47,967 bases of DNA from Polaribacter sp. (GCA_018608545.1 JABAZI010000071.1:48254-96220), one strand, 5' to 3'. Counted from the stretch's first letter, positions 17,918 through 27,887 are shown. Notes: generated by a model not told the origin, from the letters alone. A program made the numbers and translations.

Positions 17918-18424
17918 CTAATAACCTATATTTTTTTGAGTTTTATCTATATTTTTTAGGCTAGCCATCTTAACAGCAGCAAGGGCACATTCAATTCCTT
18001 TATTTCCTAGTTTTCCTCCAGATCTATCTATAGATTGTTGTTTTGTTATGTCAGTTAACACACAAAAAATTACAGGAACATCATATTTAAGATTTAAATC
18101 TACAATACCTTGGGTAAGACCATCGCATACAAAATCAAAATGTCTTGTTTCTCCTTGAATTACGTTTCCTATTGCTATAACTGCATCAACTTGATGTGAT
18201 TGAATCATTTTTTTACATCCAAAAACGAGTTCAAAACTTCCAGGAACTTCCCAAGAATAAATATTCTCTTCTAACGCGCCACAATCTAATAGAGTTTGAA
18301 CTGCTCCTTCTTGTAGGTTTTTAGTAATCTCAGGATTCCACTCTGAAACAACAATCCCAAATCGAAAAGATTTCGCATTTGGGATTGTTGCTTTATCGTA
18401 GTGCGATAAATTAGTTGTTGCCAT
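17918..18424 (-). CDS. ribH: 6,7-dimethyl-8-ribityllumazine synthase
   Basis: FGIVVSEWNPEITKNLQEGA, VPGSFELVFGCKKM, AVIAIGNVIQGETRHFDFVCDG, PVIFCVLT, GNKGIECALAA. Confidence 0.96.
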   Translation of the reverse strand: MATTNLSHYDKATIPNAKSFRFGIVVSEWNPEITKNLQEGAVQTLLDCGALEENIYSWEVPGSFELVFGCKKMIQSHQVDAVIAIGNVIQGETRHFDFVCDGLTQGIVDLNLKYDVPVIFCVLTDITKQQSIDRSGGKLGNKGIECALAAVKMASLKNIDKTQKNIGY

Positions 18425-18481
18425 TTTTTTAGTTTGATAGTTTACAGTCGAGTTATACTATAACAGCTCGTTGTAAATTAA

Positions 18482-19246
18482 TTATTCAGCATATTTAGCA
18501 GCTGCAATAAATTTTTGTATGTTTTTACCTTGTTCAGATTTAGGGAATTCTTCTTCTATTTTTGTAAACAACATTTCTGCTTTGTTGTATTTTTTTAATT
18601 CCATCGCAGCTTGTCCTGCTTTGAAGAGAAATAAAGGTGATGTGAATTCATTGCTTTTTTTAGTAGCAGCTTGTTCATAATAGTTCAAAGCATCTCCTAG
18701 TTGATTGATATCTGCAAAAGCATCTCCAATAGCCCCTAAAGAAACAGGTCCTAACATTTCGTCATCAGACTCAAATTTATTCAAATACTCAATAGCTTTG
18801 TCATATTCTTTCATTTGTAAATATGAAATACCTGCATAGTAATTCGCGAGATTACCAGCATCCGTTCCGCTATATTTGTTGGCAATATTCAAAAAACCAT
18901 AATTTCCTTCAGCACCTTCCAAACCTAATCTTAGTAAAGAATCTATTCCAGACCCAGCGATGGCTGCTTGATCAAAATATTTTCTTGGAAAAGCGATTTC
19001 GTTAGAAGCTTCTTTCTCATTGGGTTCAATTTGATATTTATTGTATCCCATGTAGGCAACAAAAATAACAACGATAGCCACCAATGTGTAAAACAAAGGT
19101 TTACTATTTTGTTCAATCCATTGTTCTGATTTTGAAGCAGTTTCATCTAACGTGTTTAAAACTCCAGCTGTTTCAAATTCTGATTCATCAATTTGATTTT
19201 CTTCTTTTTTACCTTCTGGTTTATATTTTTTCTTGTATGTTGCCAT
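18482..19246 (-). CDS. Membrane-anchored tetratricopeptide repeat protein (YfgM-like)
   Basis: Charged N-terminus, TM (PLFYTLVAIVVIFVAYMGYN), TPR-like helices (YYAGISYLQMKEYDKAIEYLNKF, GDALNYYEQAAT). Confidence 0.82.
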   Translation of the reverse strand: MATYKKKYKPEGKKEENQIDESEFETAGVLNTLDETASKSEQWIEQNSKPLFYTLVAIVVIFVAYMGYNKYQIEPNEKEASNEIAFPRKYFDQAAIAGSGIDSLLRLGLEGAEGNYGFLNIANKYSGTDAGNLANYYAGISYLQMKEYDKAIEYLNKFESDDEMLGPVSLGAIGDAFADINQLGDALNYYEQAATKKSNEFTSPLFLFKAGQAAMELKKYNKAEMLFTKIEEEFPKSEQGKNIQKFIAAAKYAE

Positions 19247-19358
19247 GTTTATTTTAAATTATGGTCACAAAAATAGTTTTTTTAATTGGATTTTAAAAGT
19301 AGATAATTCCCAAAATTTTCAATAATTTGCAATGCGTTTTTAATATTAAATTTCACGA

Positions 19359-20444
19359 ATGTATTTACAGAAAATTTCTTTAGTTAATTATAAAAATATC
19401 ATATCGCAATCTTTTGATTTTCAGAAGAAAATAAATTGTTTTGTTGGTGAAAATGGTGTAGGAAAAACGAATGTTTTAGATGCTATTTATTATTTATCGT
19501 TTTCTAAAAGTTATTTCAATTCTGTTGCAATTCAAAACATAAGGCATGGAGAAAGCTTTTTTATGATCGAAGGGGACTATCTTTTAAATCAGAGAAACGA
19601 AAAAATTGTTTGTAGTCTTAAAAAGGGACAAAAAAAAGTTCTTAAAAGAAACGGAAAAAGTTATGAAAAATTTTCAGATCATATTGGGCAGTTACCTTTG
19701 GTAATTATCTCTCCTGCTGATCGAGATTTTGTTACTGAAGGAAGTGATACTAGAAGAAAATTTATAGATGGTGTAATTTCACAACAAAATAAAGGGTATT
19801 TGCAAGATTTACTTTTCTATAATAAAGTACTTTCTCAAAGGAATGCTTTGTTGAAATATTTTGCTGCCAATAGAACTTTTGATGCGTTGAACTTAAGTGT
19901 GTATGATGAGCAACTTTCTGAGTATGGGACTAGAATTTACGAAGTAAGAAAATCTTTTTTAGAAGAATTTATTCCAATTTTTAATCAAAAATATCAAATT
20001 GTTTCAGGCGATAAGGAGTATGTTAATTTAATATACAAGAGCCAGTTACATGATTTTTCCATGAAAAACCTATTAGAGAATTCTTTAAAAAAAGACAAGA
20101 TTCTTCAATATACAACAACGGGAATTCACAAAGACGATTTAAACTTTGAAATAGGTGAGTTTCCTATAAAGAAATTTGGTTCACAGGGTCAACAAAAATC
20201 ATATTTAATAGCTTTAAAATTGGCTCAATTTGAGTTTATAAAACAACAAGCACAGGTAACTCCGATCTTATTATTAGATGATATTTTTGATAAATTAGAT
20301 GAAAATAGGGTACTACATATTATTCAGTTGGTCAATAATGATGAATTTGGTCAGATTTTCATAACAGATACTCATATTGAGAGAACAGAGAATATTTTAA
20401 AAAAAGGGAGCAAAGCATATCAAATTTTTAAATTAGATTCCTAA
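19359..20444 (+). CDS. recF: DNA replication/repair protein RecF
   Basis: [32 protein letters not shown] (Walker A), [18 protein letters not shown] (signature), [15 protein letters not shown] (Walker B). Confidence 0.97.
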   Translation: MYLQKISLVNYKNIISQSFDFQKKINCFVGENGVGKTNVLDAIYYLSFSKSYFNSVAIQNIRHGESFFMIEGDYLLNQRNEKIVCSLKKGQKKVLKRNGKSYEKFSDHIGQLPLVIISPADRDFVTEGSDTRRKFIDGVISQQNKGYLQDLLFYNKVLSQRNALLKYFAANRTFDALNLSVYDEQLSEYGTRIYEVRKSFLEEFIPIFNQKYQIVSGDKEYVNLIYKSQLHDFSMKNLLENSLKKDKILQYTTTGIHKDDLNFEIGEFPIKKFGSQGQQKSYLIALKLAQFEFIKQQAQVTPILLLDDIFDKLDENRVLHIIQLVNNDEFGQIFITDTHIERTENILKKGSKAYQIFKLDS

Positions 20445-20531
20445 TAATAATGAAAAATAAATAGTGTAATTTTTATAATTTTTGAAAAATAACGTAGTTT
20501 TATAAATCTCCGAGATAGGTAAATAATATAA

Positions 20532-20831
20532 ATGATGGCAAAACGAGAAAATAATTCTTTTTCCGTAAAAGATTTAATGCAAAGTTTTATCAAGGAAAAT
20601 AACTTGAGTAAAGGAATGCGTAAGTTAAAAGTTGAGGAAACGTGGGCAGAAATGATGGGGCCAGGTGTCATGGCTCATACAACTTCGGTTAAGCTACAAA
20701 ACAAAACTCTTATCATACAATTAACTTCTTCTGTGTTACGAGAAGAATTAAGCTATGGAAAGGAAAAAATCATAAAAATGATGAATGAAAAAGTTGGAGA
20801 AGGAGTCATTTTAAAATTGATGCTGGTCTAA
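20532..20831 (+). CDS. DUF721 / DciA-like protein
   Basis: 99 aa, LMQSFIKENNLSKGMRKLKVEETWAEMMGPGVMAHTTSVKLQNKTLIIQLTSSVLREELSYGKEKIIKMMN, typical DUF721, directly after recF. Confidence 0.85.
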   Translation: MMAKRENNSFSVKDLMQSFIKENNLSKGMRKLKVEETWAEMMGPGVMAHTTSVKLQNKTLIIQLTSSVLREELSYGKEKIIKMMNEKVGEGVILKLMLV

Positions 20832-20860
20832 TAAAAAAAACTCACAACAAAAGTTGTGAG
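20831..20860 (-). terminator. Rho-independent terminator of ndk
   Basis: CTCACAAC-AAAA-GTTGTGAG; on the minus strand followed by a T8 tract. Confidence 0.82.
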
Positions 20861-20890
20861 CTATTTATTATTTTAAAAAAAAAGTGATTC

Positions 20891-21310
20891 TTAGAATTGC
20901 TCTCTTCCAGAAAAATGAAAATTTCCTTCTATTTCTGCATTTTCACTTGAGTCAGAACCATGTACTGCATTTTCGCCCATGGAAGTTGCATATAGTTTTC
21001 TGATTGTTCCTTCTGCTGCATCTGACGGATTTGTTGCTCCTATTAAAGTTCTAAAATCATCAACTGCATTTTCTTTCTCTAAAATGGCAGCGACGATTGG
21101 TCCACGTGTCATGAACGTAACTAACTCCTGAAAAAAAGGACGTTCATTATGGACAGCATAAAAAGTTTCAGCATCCGTTTTTGTCATTTGAGTTTTCTTT
21201 AATGCTACAATTCTAAATCCAGCGGTATTAATTTTTTCTAGAATAGCACCTGTGTGTCCGTTTTCGACAGCATCTGGCTTAAGCATTGTAAATGTTCTAT
21301 TTTTTGGCAT
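20891..21310 (-). CDS. ndk: Nucleoside diphosphate kinase
   Basis: [32 protein letters not shown]-like segment ([16 protein letters not shown]), catalytic-site [16 protein letters not shown]. Confidence 0.97.
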   Translation of the reverse strand: MPKNRTFTMLKPDAVENGHTGAILEKINTAGFRIVALKKTQMTKTDAETFYAVHNERPFFQELVTFMTRGPIVAAILEKENAVDDFRTLIGATNPSDAAEGTIRKLYATSMGENAVHGSDSSENAEIEGNFHFSGREQF

Positions 21311-21344
21311 TTTATAATCTTTTAGTTTTGATAATATTCTTGTA

Positions 21345-21360
21345 AATGTTGTACAACATT
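21345..21360. promoter_or_regulatory. 16-bp perfect palindrome AATGTTGTACAACATT, candidate operator
   Basis: Read directly; lies between divergent ndk and nrnA and just 3' of a TAATTTTG (-7-like) element for ndk at 21366-21373. Confidence 0.45.
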
Positions 21361-21365
21361 CAGAA

Positions 21366-21373
21366 CAAAATTA
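21366..21373 (-). promoter_or_regulatory. Putative -7 element (TAATTTTG) of ndk
   Basis: Reverse complement of CAAAATTA; matches TAnnTTTG. No clear -33 TTG seen. Confidence 0.45.
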
Positions 21374-21409
21374 CATATTTTTTTTAATTAAATTGTATAT
21401 TCGCCATCT

Positions 21410-22438
21410 ATGATTTTAAAAGGATTTGAAGATTTAAAGCGCTTTCTAGAAAAACCAAAAAATATTGTAATTGTTGGGCACAGAAATCCTGATGGAGATG
21501 CGATGGGTTCTTCTATGGCATTAAAGTATTATTTGGATAAAAAAGGACATCAAGCAACAGTGATTGTTCCTAATGAGTACCCCGAATTTTTACATTGGTT
21601 GCCTGGTGCCGACAAGGTATATCGCTTTGATAAACAAAATTCTCAATCCCTAAGACTACTCAATGCTTCGGATATTGTTTTTCTTTTGGACTTCAACGCA
21701 TTGCATAGAGTTGGTTTTGATATGCAAGCTAGGCTGGAAAAATACAAAAATGACTTTGTGATGATAGATCATCATCAGCAACCAGACACTGTAAAATACA
21801 TGTATTCAGATGTTACGATATGTTCTACATCGCAAATGGTTTATCAATTTATAGAAATGAATAGCGATCTAGATCTTATTGATACAGATATTGCTAGCTG
21901 TTTGTATACTGGTATTATGACAGATACAGGTTCTTTTCGTTTTAGATCTACAACCAGTTTTACTCACAGAATTATTGCAGATTTAATAGATAAAGGAGCT
22001 GAAAATCATAAAATTCATAGTAATGTGTATGATGCAAATTCCTACAACAGGTTATTGTTATTAGGGCAAGCCCTTAGTAATTTGCAAATTTTACCACATT
22101 ATAAAACAGCCTTTATAACGTTATCAACTTTAGAAAAAAAACAGTTTGATTTTAAAAAAGGAGACACTGAGGGAATAGTTAATTATGCACTTTCTTTGAA
22201 AGGCATTATTTTTGCAGCAATTCTTATTGAAGATAGTGAGCAAAAAATTGTAAAAATGTCATTTCGTTCAAAGGGAGCCTTTTCTGTAAATCAATTTTCA
22301 AGAAATCATTTTAGTGGAGGAGGACATGATAATGCTGCTGGTGGAAAATCAGATTTATCATTGACAGAAACAGTAACAAAATTCACCTCACTATTATCAG
22401 AATATGAAGAAGAATTAAAAGAATCTTATGAAAATTAA
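21410..22438 (+). CDS. nrnA: DHH-family bifunctional oligoribonuclease/PAP phosphatase (NrnA-like)
   Basis: IVIVGHRNPDGDAMGSSMALKYYL, DIVFLLDFNALHRVG, VMIDHHQQPD, GIMTDTGSFRF, C-terminal SGGGHDNAAGG. Confidence 0.93.
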   Translation: MILKGFEDLKRFLEKPKNIVIVGHRNPDGDAMGSSMALKYYLDKKGHQATVIVPNEYPEFLHWLPGADKVYRFDKQNSQSLRLLNASDIVFLLDFNALHRVGFDMQARLEKYKNDFVMIDHHQQPDTVKYMYSDVTICSTSQMVYQFIEMNSDLDLIDTDIASCLYTGIMTDTGSFRFRSTTSFTHRIIADLIDKGAENHKIHSNVYDANSYNRLLLLGQALSNLQILPHYKTAFITLSTLEKKQFDFKKGDTEGIVNYALSLKGIIFAAILIEDSEQKIVKMSFRSKGAFSVNQFSRNHFSGGGHDNAAGGKSDLSLTETVTKFTSLLSEYEEELKESYEN

Positions 22439-22961
22439 ACTCTTTTTTTTTTTTATAATTTTTTGTTGCTATCGTTGTACCAAAGTTCAGCCAAGAAGAC
22501 CTATTGATTTCAAGTCTTCATCAATTATTTTAAAAGAAACATTAAAAAAATCCATACAATTAAATCGTATAGAAGATGATAAGATTACAGCGCTTATTAA
22601 AAAAGATACGACCAACTCATATCAAGTTTCCCCTAACGGATTTTGGTATGCTTACATCAATAAAAAAGAAGCGATTGTGCAAACTCCAAAATTTGGAGAT
22701 GAAGTTACTTTTGAATATAATATTACCGATTTAGAGGGGAATGTTATTTATAGCAAAGAAGAATTAGGAATCATGAAATATCGCATCGATAAGGAAGATT
22801 TTATTTTTGCACTTCAATTAGGAATAAAGTTGATGAAAGTTGGAGAAACTATTATATTTGTAATCCCATCATACAATGCTTTTGGTATTTCTGGAGATGG
22901 AGAAAAAATAGGAATTAATCAATCAATAAAAAGTACCGTAACATTATTAAATATTAAATAA
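22428..22961 (+). CDS. gldI: Gliding motility-associated FKBP-type peptidyl-prolyl isomerase lipoprotein GldI
   Basis: FCCYRCTKVQPRRPI lipobox, GFWYAYINKKEAIVQTPKFGDEVTFEYNITDLEGNVIYSKEELG, FKBP-like fold. Overlaps nrnA by 11 bp. Confidence 0.87.
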   Translation: MKIKLFFFFIIFCCYRCTKVQPRRPIDFKSSSIILKETLKKSIQLNRIEDDKITALIKKDTTNSYQVSPNGFWYAYINKKEAIVQTPKFGDEVTFEYNITDLEGNVIYSKEELGIMKYRIDKEDFIFALQLGIKLMKVGETIIFVIPSYNAFGISGDGEKIGINQSIKSTVTLLNIK

Positions 22962-22962
22962 A

Positions 22963-23667
22963 ATGAAGATTATAAAAAGTGTTTTAACAATTACAGTAAT
23001 AGCATCAATGTTTTCTTGTGGAAATCAATTAAAAGAAGTGAAATCTCTTAACACAGAGATTGACTCGGCAAGTTATGCTTTAGGATTAGATATGGCTTTA
23101 AAAGTAAAGGCAAACTTTGAAGAAGCCGATAGAGATTTGTTTATACAAGGATATAAAAATGGAATAGATTCTACCAATTTATTAATTACTACAAAAGATC
23201 TTAACGGGTTTTTAAGAAGTTTTTTTCAGAAACAACAACAACAAAAGTCAGCTAATAGAGCTGAAAAATCGTTCGGTGTAAATAAAATAGCGGGACAAGA
23301 ATTTTTAGCTACAAATAAATCTAAAGAGGGTGTTATTGAAACTGAAAGTGGTTTACAATATATCATTATAAGAGAAGGGAAAGGTAAAAAACCACTAACT
23401 ACCTCCAAAGTAAAAGTTCATTATCACGGTACAAATATTGAAGGTGAGGTTTTCGATAGTTCTGTCGATAAAGGTACTCCAGCAGAATTTGGAGTTACCC
23501 AAGTAATCAAAGGTTGGACAGAAGGGCTACAATTAATGAAAGCAGGAGGAAAGTATAAATTTTTCATACCTCAAAATTTAGCTTACGGAGCTCAACAAAG
23601 AGGTGCTGCTATTAAGCCGTTTTCTACGTTGATTTTTGAAGTTGAGTTGTTGGAAGTTATCAATTAA
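22963..23667 (+). CDS. FKBP-type peptidyl-prolyl cis-trans isomerase (Mip/FkpA-like)
   Basis: N-terminal dimerisation-like helices (SYALGLDMALKVKANFEEADRDLFIQGYKNGID) then FKBP domain (VKVHYHGTNIEGEVFDSSVDKGTPAEFGVTQVIKGWTEGLQLMKAGGKYKFFIPQNLAYG). Confidence 0.94.
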   Translation: MKIIKSVLTITVIASMFSCGNQLKEVKSLNTEIDSASYALGLDMALKVKANFEEADRDLFIQGYKNGIDSTNLLITTKDLNGFLRSFFQKQQQQKSANRAEKSFGVNKIAGQEFLATNKSKEGVIETESGLQYIIIREGKGKKPLTTSKVKVHYHGTNIEGEVFDSSVDKGTPAEFGVTQVIKGWTEGLQLMKAGGKYKFFIPQNLAYGAQQRGAAIKPFSTLIFEVELLEVIN

Positions 23668-23673
23668 TAAATA

Positions 23674-24711
23674 ATGAAGAATTTAACTTTATTTTCTGCT
23701 ATATTTTTTCTAATGCTATCTTGTAAATCTCATAATTACAAAGGTTTAGATGATGGGTTGTATGCTGAATTACAAACTAACAAAGGAAATATTTTATTGC
23801 AATTGTATGCAAAAAATGTACCGATGACTGTGGCAAATTTTGTTTCCTTAGCAGAAGGTACTAACCATAAAGTAATAGATTCTATCCATGGCACCCCTTT
23901 TTTTAACGGAATCCGTTTTCATAGAGTTATCAAAAACTTCATGATTCAAAGTGGAGATCCAACCAATACAGGTAGGGGTAATGCCGGCTATAAATTTCCA
24001 GATGAATTTCCGATTGATTCTCTTGGAAACCTTGTGTATAAACACGATGCCAAGGGTATTTTGTCCATGGCGAATTCTGGTCCAAAAACAAATTCAAGCC
24101 AATTTTTTATAACACACAAAGCAACCCCTTGGTTGGATAGAAAACACACTGTTTTTGGAAAAATTAAATTAGGAGAAAACACATTAGATAGTATTGAAAA
24201 AAATGATACAATAGAAAAAGTATCCATTATAAGAGTAGGTAAATTCGCAAAAAAATTCAAAGCACCCAAAGTATTTGAGTCAGAATTATTGAATATCGCT
24301 TCCAAAGAAGAAAAATACCTAGAAAAGTTAGAAGCGATAAAAGTTGCTTTTTTGAAAGAAAAAGGACGCGATAAAGCAGTTAAAACAAGCTCTGGATTAA
24401 AGATTCTTGAATTAGAAAAAGGAACAGGGAAAAAATTTGATAGTACACTACCTGCTTCAATACACTATACTATTTATCTCGCTTCAGGAAAGCAAATACA
24501 ATCTTCTGAAGGTAAAGAGCCTTTGCGTTTTGTGCTTAGTAAAAATCCGATGATAGCGGGTGTCACAGAAGCACTTAAAGAGATGAAGGAAGGAGATAAG
24601 AAAAGGCTTTTTATCCCATATTACTTAGGGTATGGAGAAAAAATGTACGGACCTTTTCCTTCTAAGTCAGATTTAGTTTTTGATATTGAACTTTTAAAAA
24701 TCGGTAAATAA
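23674..24711 (+). CDS. Cyclophilin-FKBP fusion peptidyl-prolyl isomerase lipoprotein
   Basis: Lipobox (FLMLSCKS); cyclophilin (TVANFVSLAEG, FHRVIKNFMIQSGDPTNTGRGNAGYKFPDEF, SMANSGPKTNSSQFFITHKATPWLDRKHTVFGKI); C-terminal FKBP-like domain (SGLKILELEKGTGKKFDSTLPASIHYTIYLASGKQIQSS...AGVTEALKEMKEGDKKRLFIPYYLGYG). Confidence 0.92.
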   Translation: MKNLTLFSAIFFLMLSCKSHNYKGLDDGLYAELQTNKGNILLQLYAKNVPMTVANFVSLAEGTNHKVIDSIHGTPFFNGIRFHRVIKNFMIQSGDPTNTGRGNAGYKFPDEFPIDSLGNLVYKHDAKGILSMANSGPKTNSSQFFITHKATPWLDRKHTVFGKIKLGENTLDSIEKNDTIEKVSIIRVGKFAKKFKAPKVFESELLNIASKEEKYLEKLEAIKVAFLKEKGRDKAVKTSSGLKILELEKGTGKKFDSTLPASIHYTIYLASGKQIQSSEGKEPLRFVLSKNPMIAGVTEALKEMKEGDKKRLFIPYYLGYGEKMYGPFPSKSDLVFDIELLKIGK

Positions 24712-24712
24712 T

Positions 24713-25273
24713 TTGTTACAAGACATCATCCAAATTGATCAAAATCTACTAATTTATTTAAATAATTTAGGGAGCACCAAATGGGATTCATTATGGCTAT
24801 TTATTACCAATCAATTTTTTTGGTCCCCTTTATTTATTTTAATATTTTATTTAACCATTAAATCTTATGGTTGGAAAACGGGTGGATTTTTAATTTTATC
24901 GATGATTGTACTGGTCGCTTTTTCTGATCAGTTCACTAATTTTATAAAAAATACAGTACAACGGTCTCGTCCAAATAACAATGAGGAAATAAAACATTTA
25001 TTACGAGTTTTAATCAATCCACAGAGTTATAGTTTTATGTCTGGTCATGCAACTACATCTACATTTTTTTCAGTCTATGTGCTGCTTTTATTGAAAGATA
25101 ATTATAAATATATTTATTTAATATTATTCTTTCCTTTGGTCTTCTCTTATAGTAGATTGTATTTAGGAGTTCATTTTCCTATTGATATTTTTGTAGGTAT
25201 TTTAATAGGAGTCACCTTTGCAAATCTCTATTTTATTCTTTCTAAGAAAGTTATAAAAAAGCTTTTTATTTGA
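24713..25273 (+). CDS. PAP2-family phosphatase (TTG start)
   Basis: PAP2 motifs KNTVQRSRP, FMSGHATTS, SRLYLGVHFPIDIFVG. No in-frame ATG before the conserved region. Confidence 0.9.
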   Translation: MLQDIIQIDQNLLIYLNNLGSTKWDSLWLFITNQFFWSPLFILIFYLTIKSYGWKTGGFLILSMIVLVAFSDQFTNFIKNTVQRSRPNNNEEIKHLLRVLINPQSYSFMSGHATTSTFFSVYVLLLLKDNYKYIYLILFFPLVFSYSRLYLGVHFPIDIFVGILIGVTFANLYFILSKKVIKKLFI

Positions 25274-25341
25274 TTTTTAACCACCTAAAAATAAACTTTT
25301 GTTTTTAAAATGAAAAAAGAGGATAAAAAATAGTTTTTCAG

Positions 25342-25349
25342 TAAATTTG
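25342..25349 (+). promoter_or_regulatory. Putative -7 element (TAAATTTG) of pheT
   Basis: Exact TAnnTTTG match 26 bp before the pheT ATG; no clear -33. Confidence 0.45.
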
Positions 25350-25374
25350 CAAATATTAAATCAGGGGACAGCAT

Positions 25375-27801
25375 ATGAAAATATCATACAATTGGTTACA
25401 ACAATTTTTACAAATAGATTGGGAACCTTCTAATACCGGAGAATTGTTGACAGACCTTGGTCTGGAAGTCGAAGGTATTGAAATAAGAGAATCTATAAAA
25501 GGAAGTTTAGAAGGAATTGTTGTAGGCAAGGTTTTAACTTGTACACAGCATCCAAATGCCGACAGATTAAAAATAACTACAGTAGATTTAGGTACCGGAG
25601 AACCTGTTCAAATTGTCTGTGGAGCTCCCAATGTAGCTTCAGGTCAAAAAGTACCAGTAGCGACTATTGGAACTACGTTATATGACGAGAAAGGAGAAGG
25701 TTTCAAAATTAAGAAAGGAAAAATTAGAGGAGAAGAAAGCTTTGGAATGATATGTGCTGAAGACGAGTTAGGGTTGGGTAAAGATCACGATGGCATTTTA
25801 GTTTTAGATAAAACTTTATCAGTAGGAACTCCTGTTGCAGAAGTTTTTAATATAGAAACTGATTCTATTTTTGAAATTGGTTTAACCCCCAACAGGTCCG
25901 ATGCCATGAGTCATTTTGGTGTAGCAAGAGATTTACGAGCAGGTTTAATGCAACAAGGAGTAAATTTAGAATTAATATCACCTTCTGTAAGTGATTTTCA
26001 TGTAGATGAAAGAACTTTAAGAATAGATGTAGAGGTAGATGATAAACAACAAACTCCAAGATACTGTGGAATCACCATTACAGATATAGAGGTTAAAGAT
26101 TCTCCAGATTGGATTCAAAACAGATTAAAAGCCATTGGTATCTCTCCTAAAAATAACATTGTAGACATTACAAATTATGTGTTGCATGAACTAGGACAAC
26201 CTCTTCATGCTTTTGATGCGCAAAAGGTAAAAGGAAATAAAATATTAATCAAAACATTAGAACAAGGTACAAAGTTTACAACTTTAGATGAAGTAGAAAG
26301 AGAATTGTCTTCAGAGGATATTATGATTTGTGATGCCGATTCAACTCCACTTTGTATTGCGGGTGTTTTTGGTGGGTATAATTCAGGTGTTACAGAACAT
26401 ACAACTTCAATTTTCTTAGAAAGTGCTTATTTTAATCCAGTTTCTGTTCGTAAGACAGCTAAAAGACATGCGTTAAATACAGATGCTTCCTTCCGTTTTG
26501 AGCGTGGAATTGATATAAATAAAACTAAATATGCATTAAAACGAGCAGCATTATTAATAGAAGAATATGCTGGTGGAAAAATGGGTTCTGATATTTCTGA
26601 TTTCTTTCCTGAAAAAATTGAAGATTTTCAAGTTTTTTTATCCTATGAAAGTGCCTATGGATTGATTGGTCAAGAAATACCAAAAGAAACTATAAAAAAT
26701 ATTTTAGCTTCCCTAGAAATTAAAATAAATAGTGAAACAGAAGGAGGTTTGGGACTGACAATTCCATCATACAGAACAGATGTCCAGCGTGAAGCAGATA
26801 TTATTGAAGAAATTTTAAGGGTTTATGGCTATAATAATATTGAATTTTCTCACAAATTAAATACGTCTATTTCTTTTGATTCGAATAAAGAAACAAAAAT
26901 TGAAAACATCACTGCGAACCAACTTACTGCTCTTGGATTTAACGAAACGATGTCAAATTCGTTGACGAAGCCCGAATATGCATCTTTGTCTGAAAATATA
27001 AATCAAGAGGCTAGCGTAGAGATGTTGAATCCGTTGAGTAACGATTTAAAAACCATGCGTCAATCTTTATTGTTTAGTGGTTTAGAGTCCGTTGCATACA
27101 ATATCAATAGAAAAAATAGTTCTTTACAATTTTATGAGTTTGGAAAAACCTATCATAAATACAATGAAAAGTATGAAGAGATTAAACATTTAACTCTTTT
27201 TGTTACGGGTAATAGAGCTAAAGATAGTTGGAGTATAGCTAATAAAACCTCAGATTTCTTTTATTTAAAAGGAATTATAATTGCGCTATTAGGTAGATTA
27301 GGTATTGACAAATTGAAATCGACTCCAAGCAAACAAGATGTGTTTTCAGAAGGAATCTCTCTTGGCTTGGGGAAACATAAGCTTGTAGATTTTGGAAGAC
27401 TTAAACAGTCCGTTCTCAAAGAATTTGGAATAAAACAGGAAGTTCTTTTTGCAGATTTCAATTGGGATAGTATTCTAAAATTAACAGGAAATAAAAAAAA
27501 TAAAGTAACTGAATTGCCGAAGTTCCCCTCAGTAAAAAGAGATTTAGCCCTTTTGTTAGACACTAATGTAGCTTTTGATGAATTACATAATTTAGCTTTT
27601 CAAACTGAAAGAAAGTTGTTGAAAGAAGTAGATTTATTTGATGTTTATGAGGGTAATAAATTACCCGATGGTAAAAAATCCTATGCAGTTAGCTTTTTAT
27701 TACAAGATGAAACAAAAACATTGGCGGACAAACAGATTGAAAAAATAATGCAAAAATTAAAGCAAACTTTTGAAAAAAATTTAAATGCTGTTTTAAGATA
27801 G
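25375..27801 (+). CDS. pheT: Phenylalanine--tRNA ligase subunit beta
   Basis: MKISYNWLQQFLQIDW..., tRNA-binding domain (VVGKVLTCTQHPNADRLKITTVDLG), C-terminal anticodon-binding domain (KFPSVKRDLALLLDTNV). Confidence 0.97.
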   Translation: MKISYNWLQQFLQIDWEPSNTGELLTDLGLEVEGIEIRESIKGSLEGIVVGKVLTCTQHPNADRLKITTVDLGTGEPVQIVCGAPNVASGQKVPVATIGTTLYDEKGEGFKIKKGKIRGEESFGMICAEDELGLGKDHDGILVLDKTLSVGTPVAEVFNIETDSIFEIGLTPNRSDAMSHFGVARDLRAGLMQQGVNLELISPSVSDFHVDERTLRIDVEVDDKQQTPRYCGITITDIEVKDSPDWIQNRLKAIGISPKNNIVDITNYVLHELGQPLHAFDAQKVKGNKILIKTLEQGTKFTTLDEVERELSSEDIMICDADSTPLCIAGVFGGYNSGVTEHTTSIFLESAYFNPVSVRKTAKRHALNTDASFRFERGIDINKTKYALKRAALLIEEYAGGKMGSDISDFFPEKIEDFQVFLSYESAYGLIGQEIPKETIKNILASLEIKINSETEGGLGLTIPSYRTDVQREADIIEEILRVYGYNNIEFSHKLNTSISFDSNKETKIENITANQLTALGFNETMSNSLTKPEYASLSENINQEASVEMLNPLSNDLKTMRQSLLFSGLESVAYNINRKNSSLQFYEFGKTYHKYNEKYEEIKHLTLFVTGNRAKDSWSIANKTSDFFYLKGIIIALLGRLGIDKLKSTPSKQDVFSEGISLGLGKHKLVDFGRLKQSVLKEFGIKQEVLFADFNWDSILKLTGNKKNKVTELPKFPSVKRDLALLLDTNVAFDELHNLAFQTERKLLKEVDLFDVYEGNKLPDGKKSYAVSFLLQDETKTLADKQIEKIMQKLKQTFEKNLNAVLR

Positions 27802-27832
27802 TTTGTATCTTTTTTTATCTATCGCTTTTAAT

Positions 27833-27868
27833 ACAAAAAAAACCATCTTTTATAGAGATGGTTTTTTT
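27833..27868. terminator. Bidirectional rho-independent terminator between pheT and lipA
   Basis: A8-AACCATCT-TTTATAG-AGATGGTT-T6 hairpin between convergent genes. Confidence 0.88.
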
Positions 27869-27887
27869 ATACGTTGTACTGATATTT

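Noticed and set aside
23988-24305. 105-aa minus-strand ORF
   Set aside because: Antisense to the cyclophilin-FKBP fusion gene.
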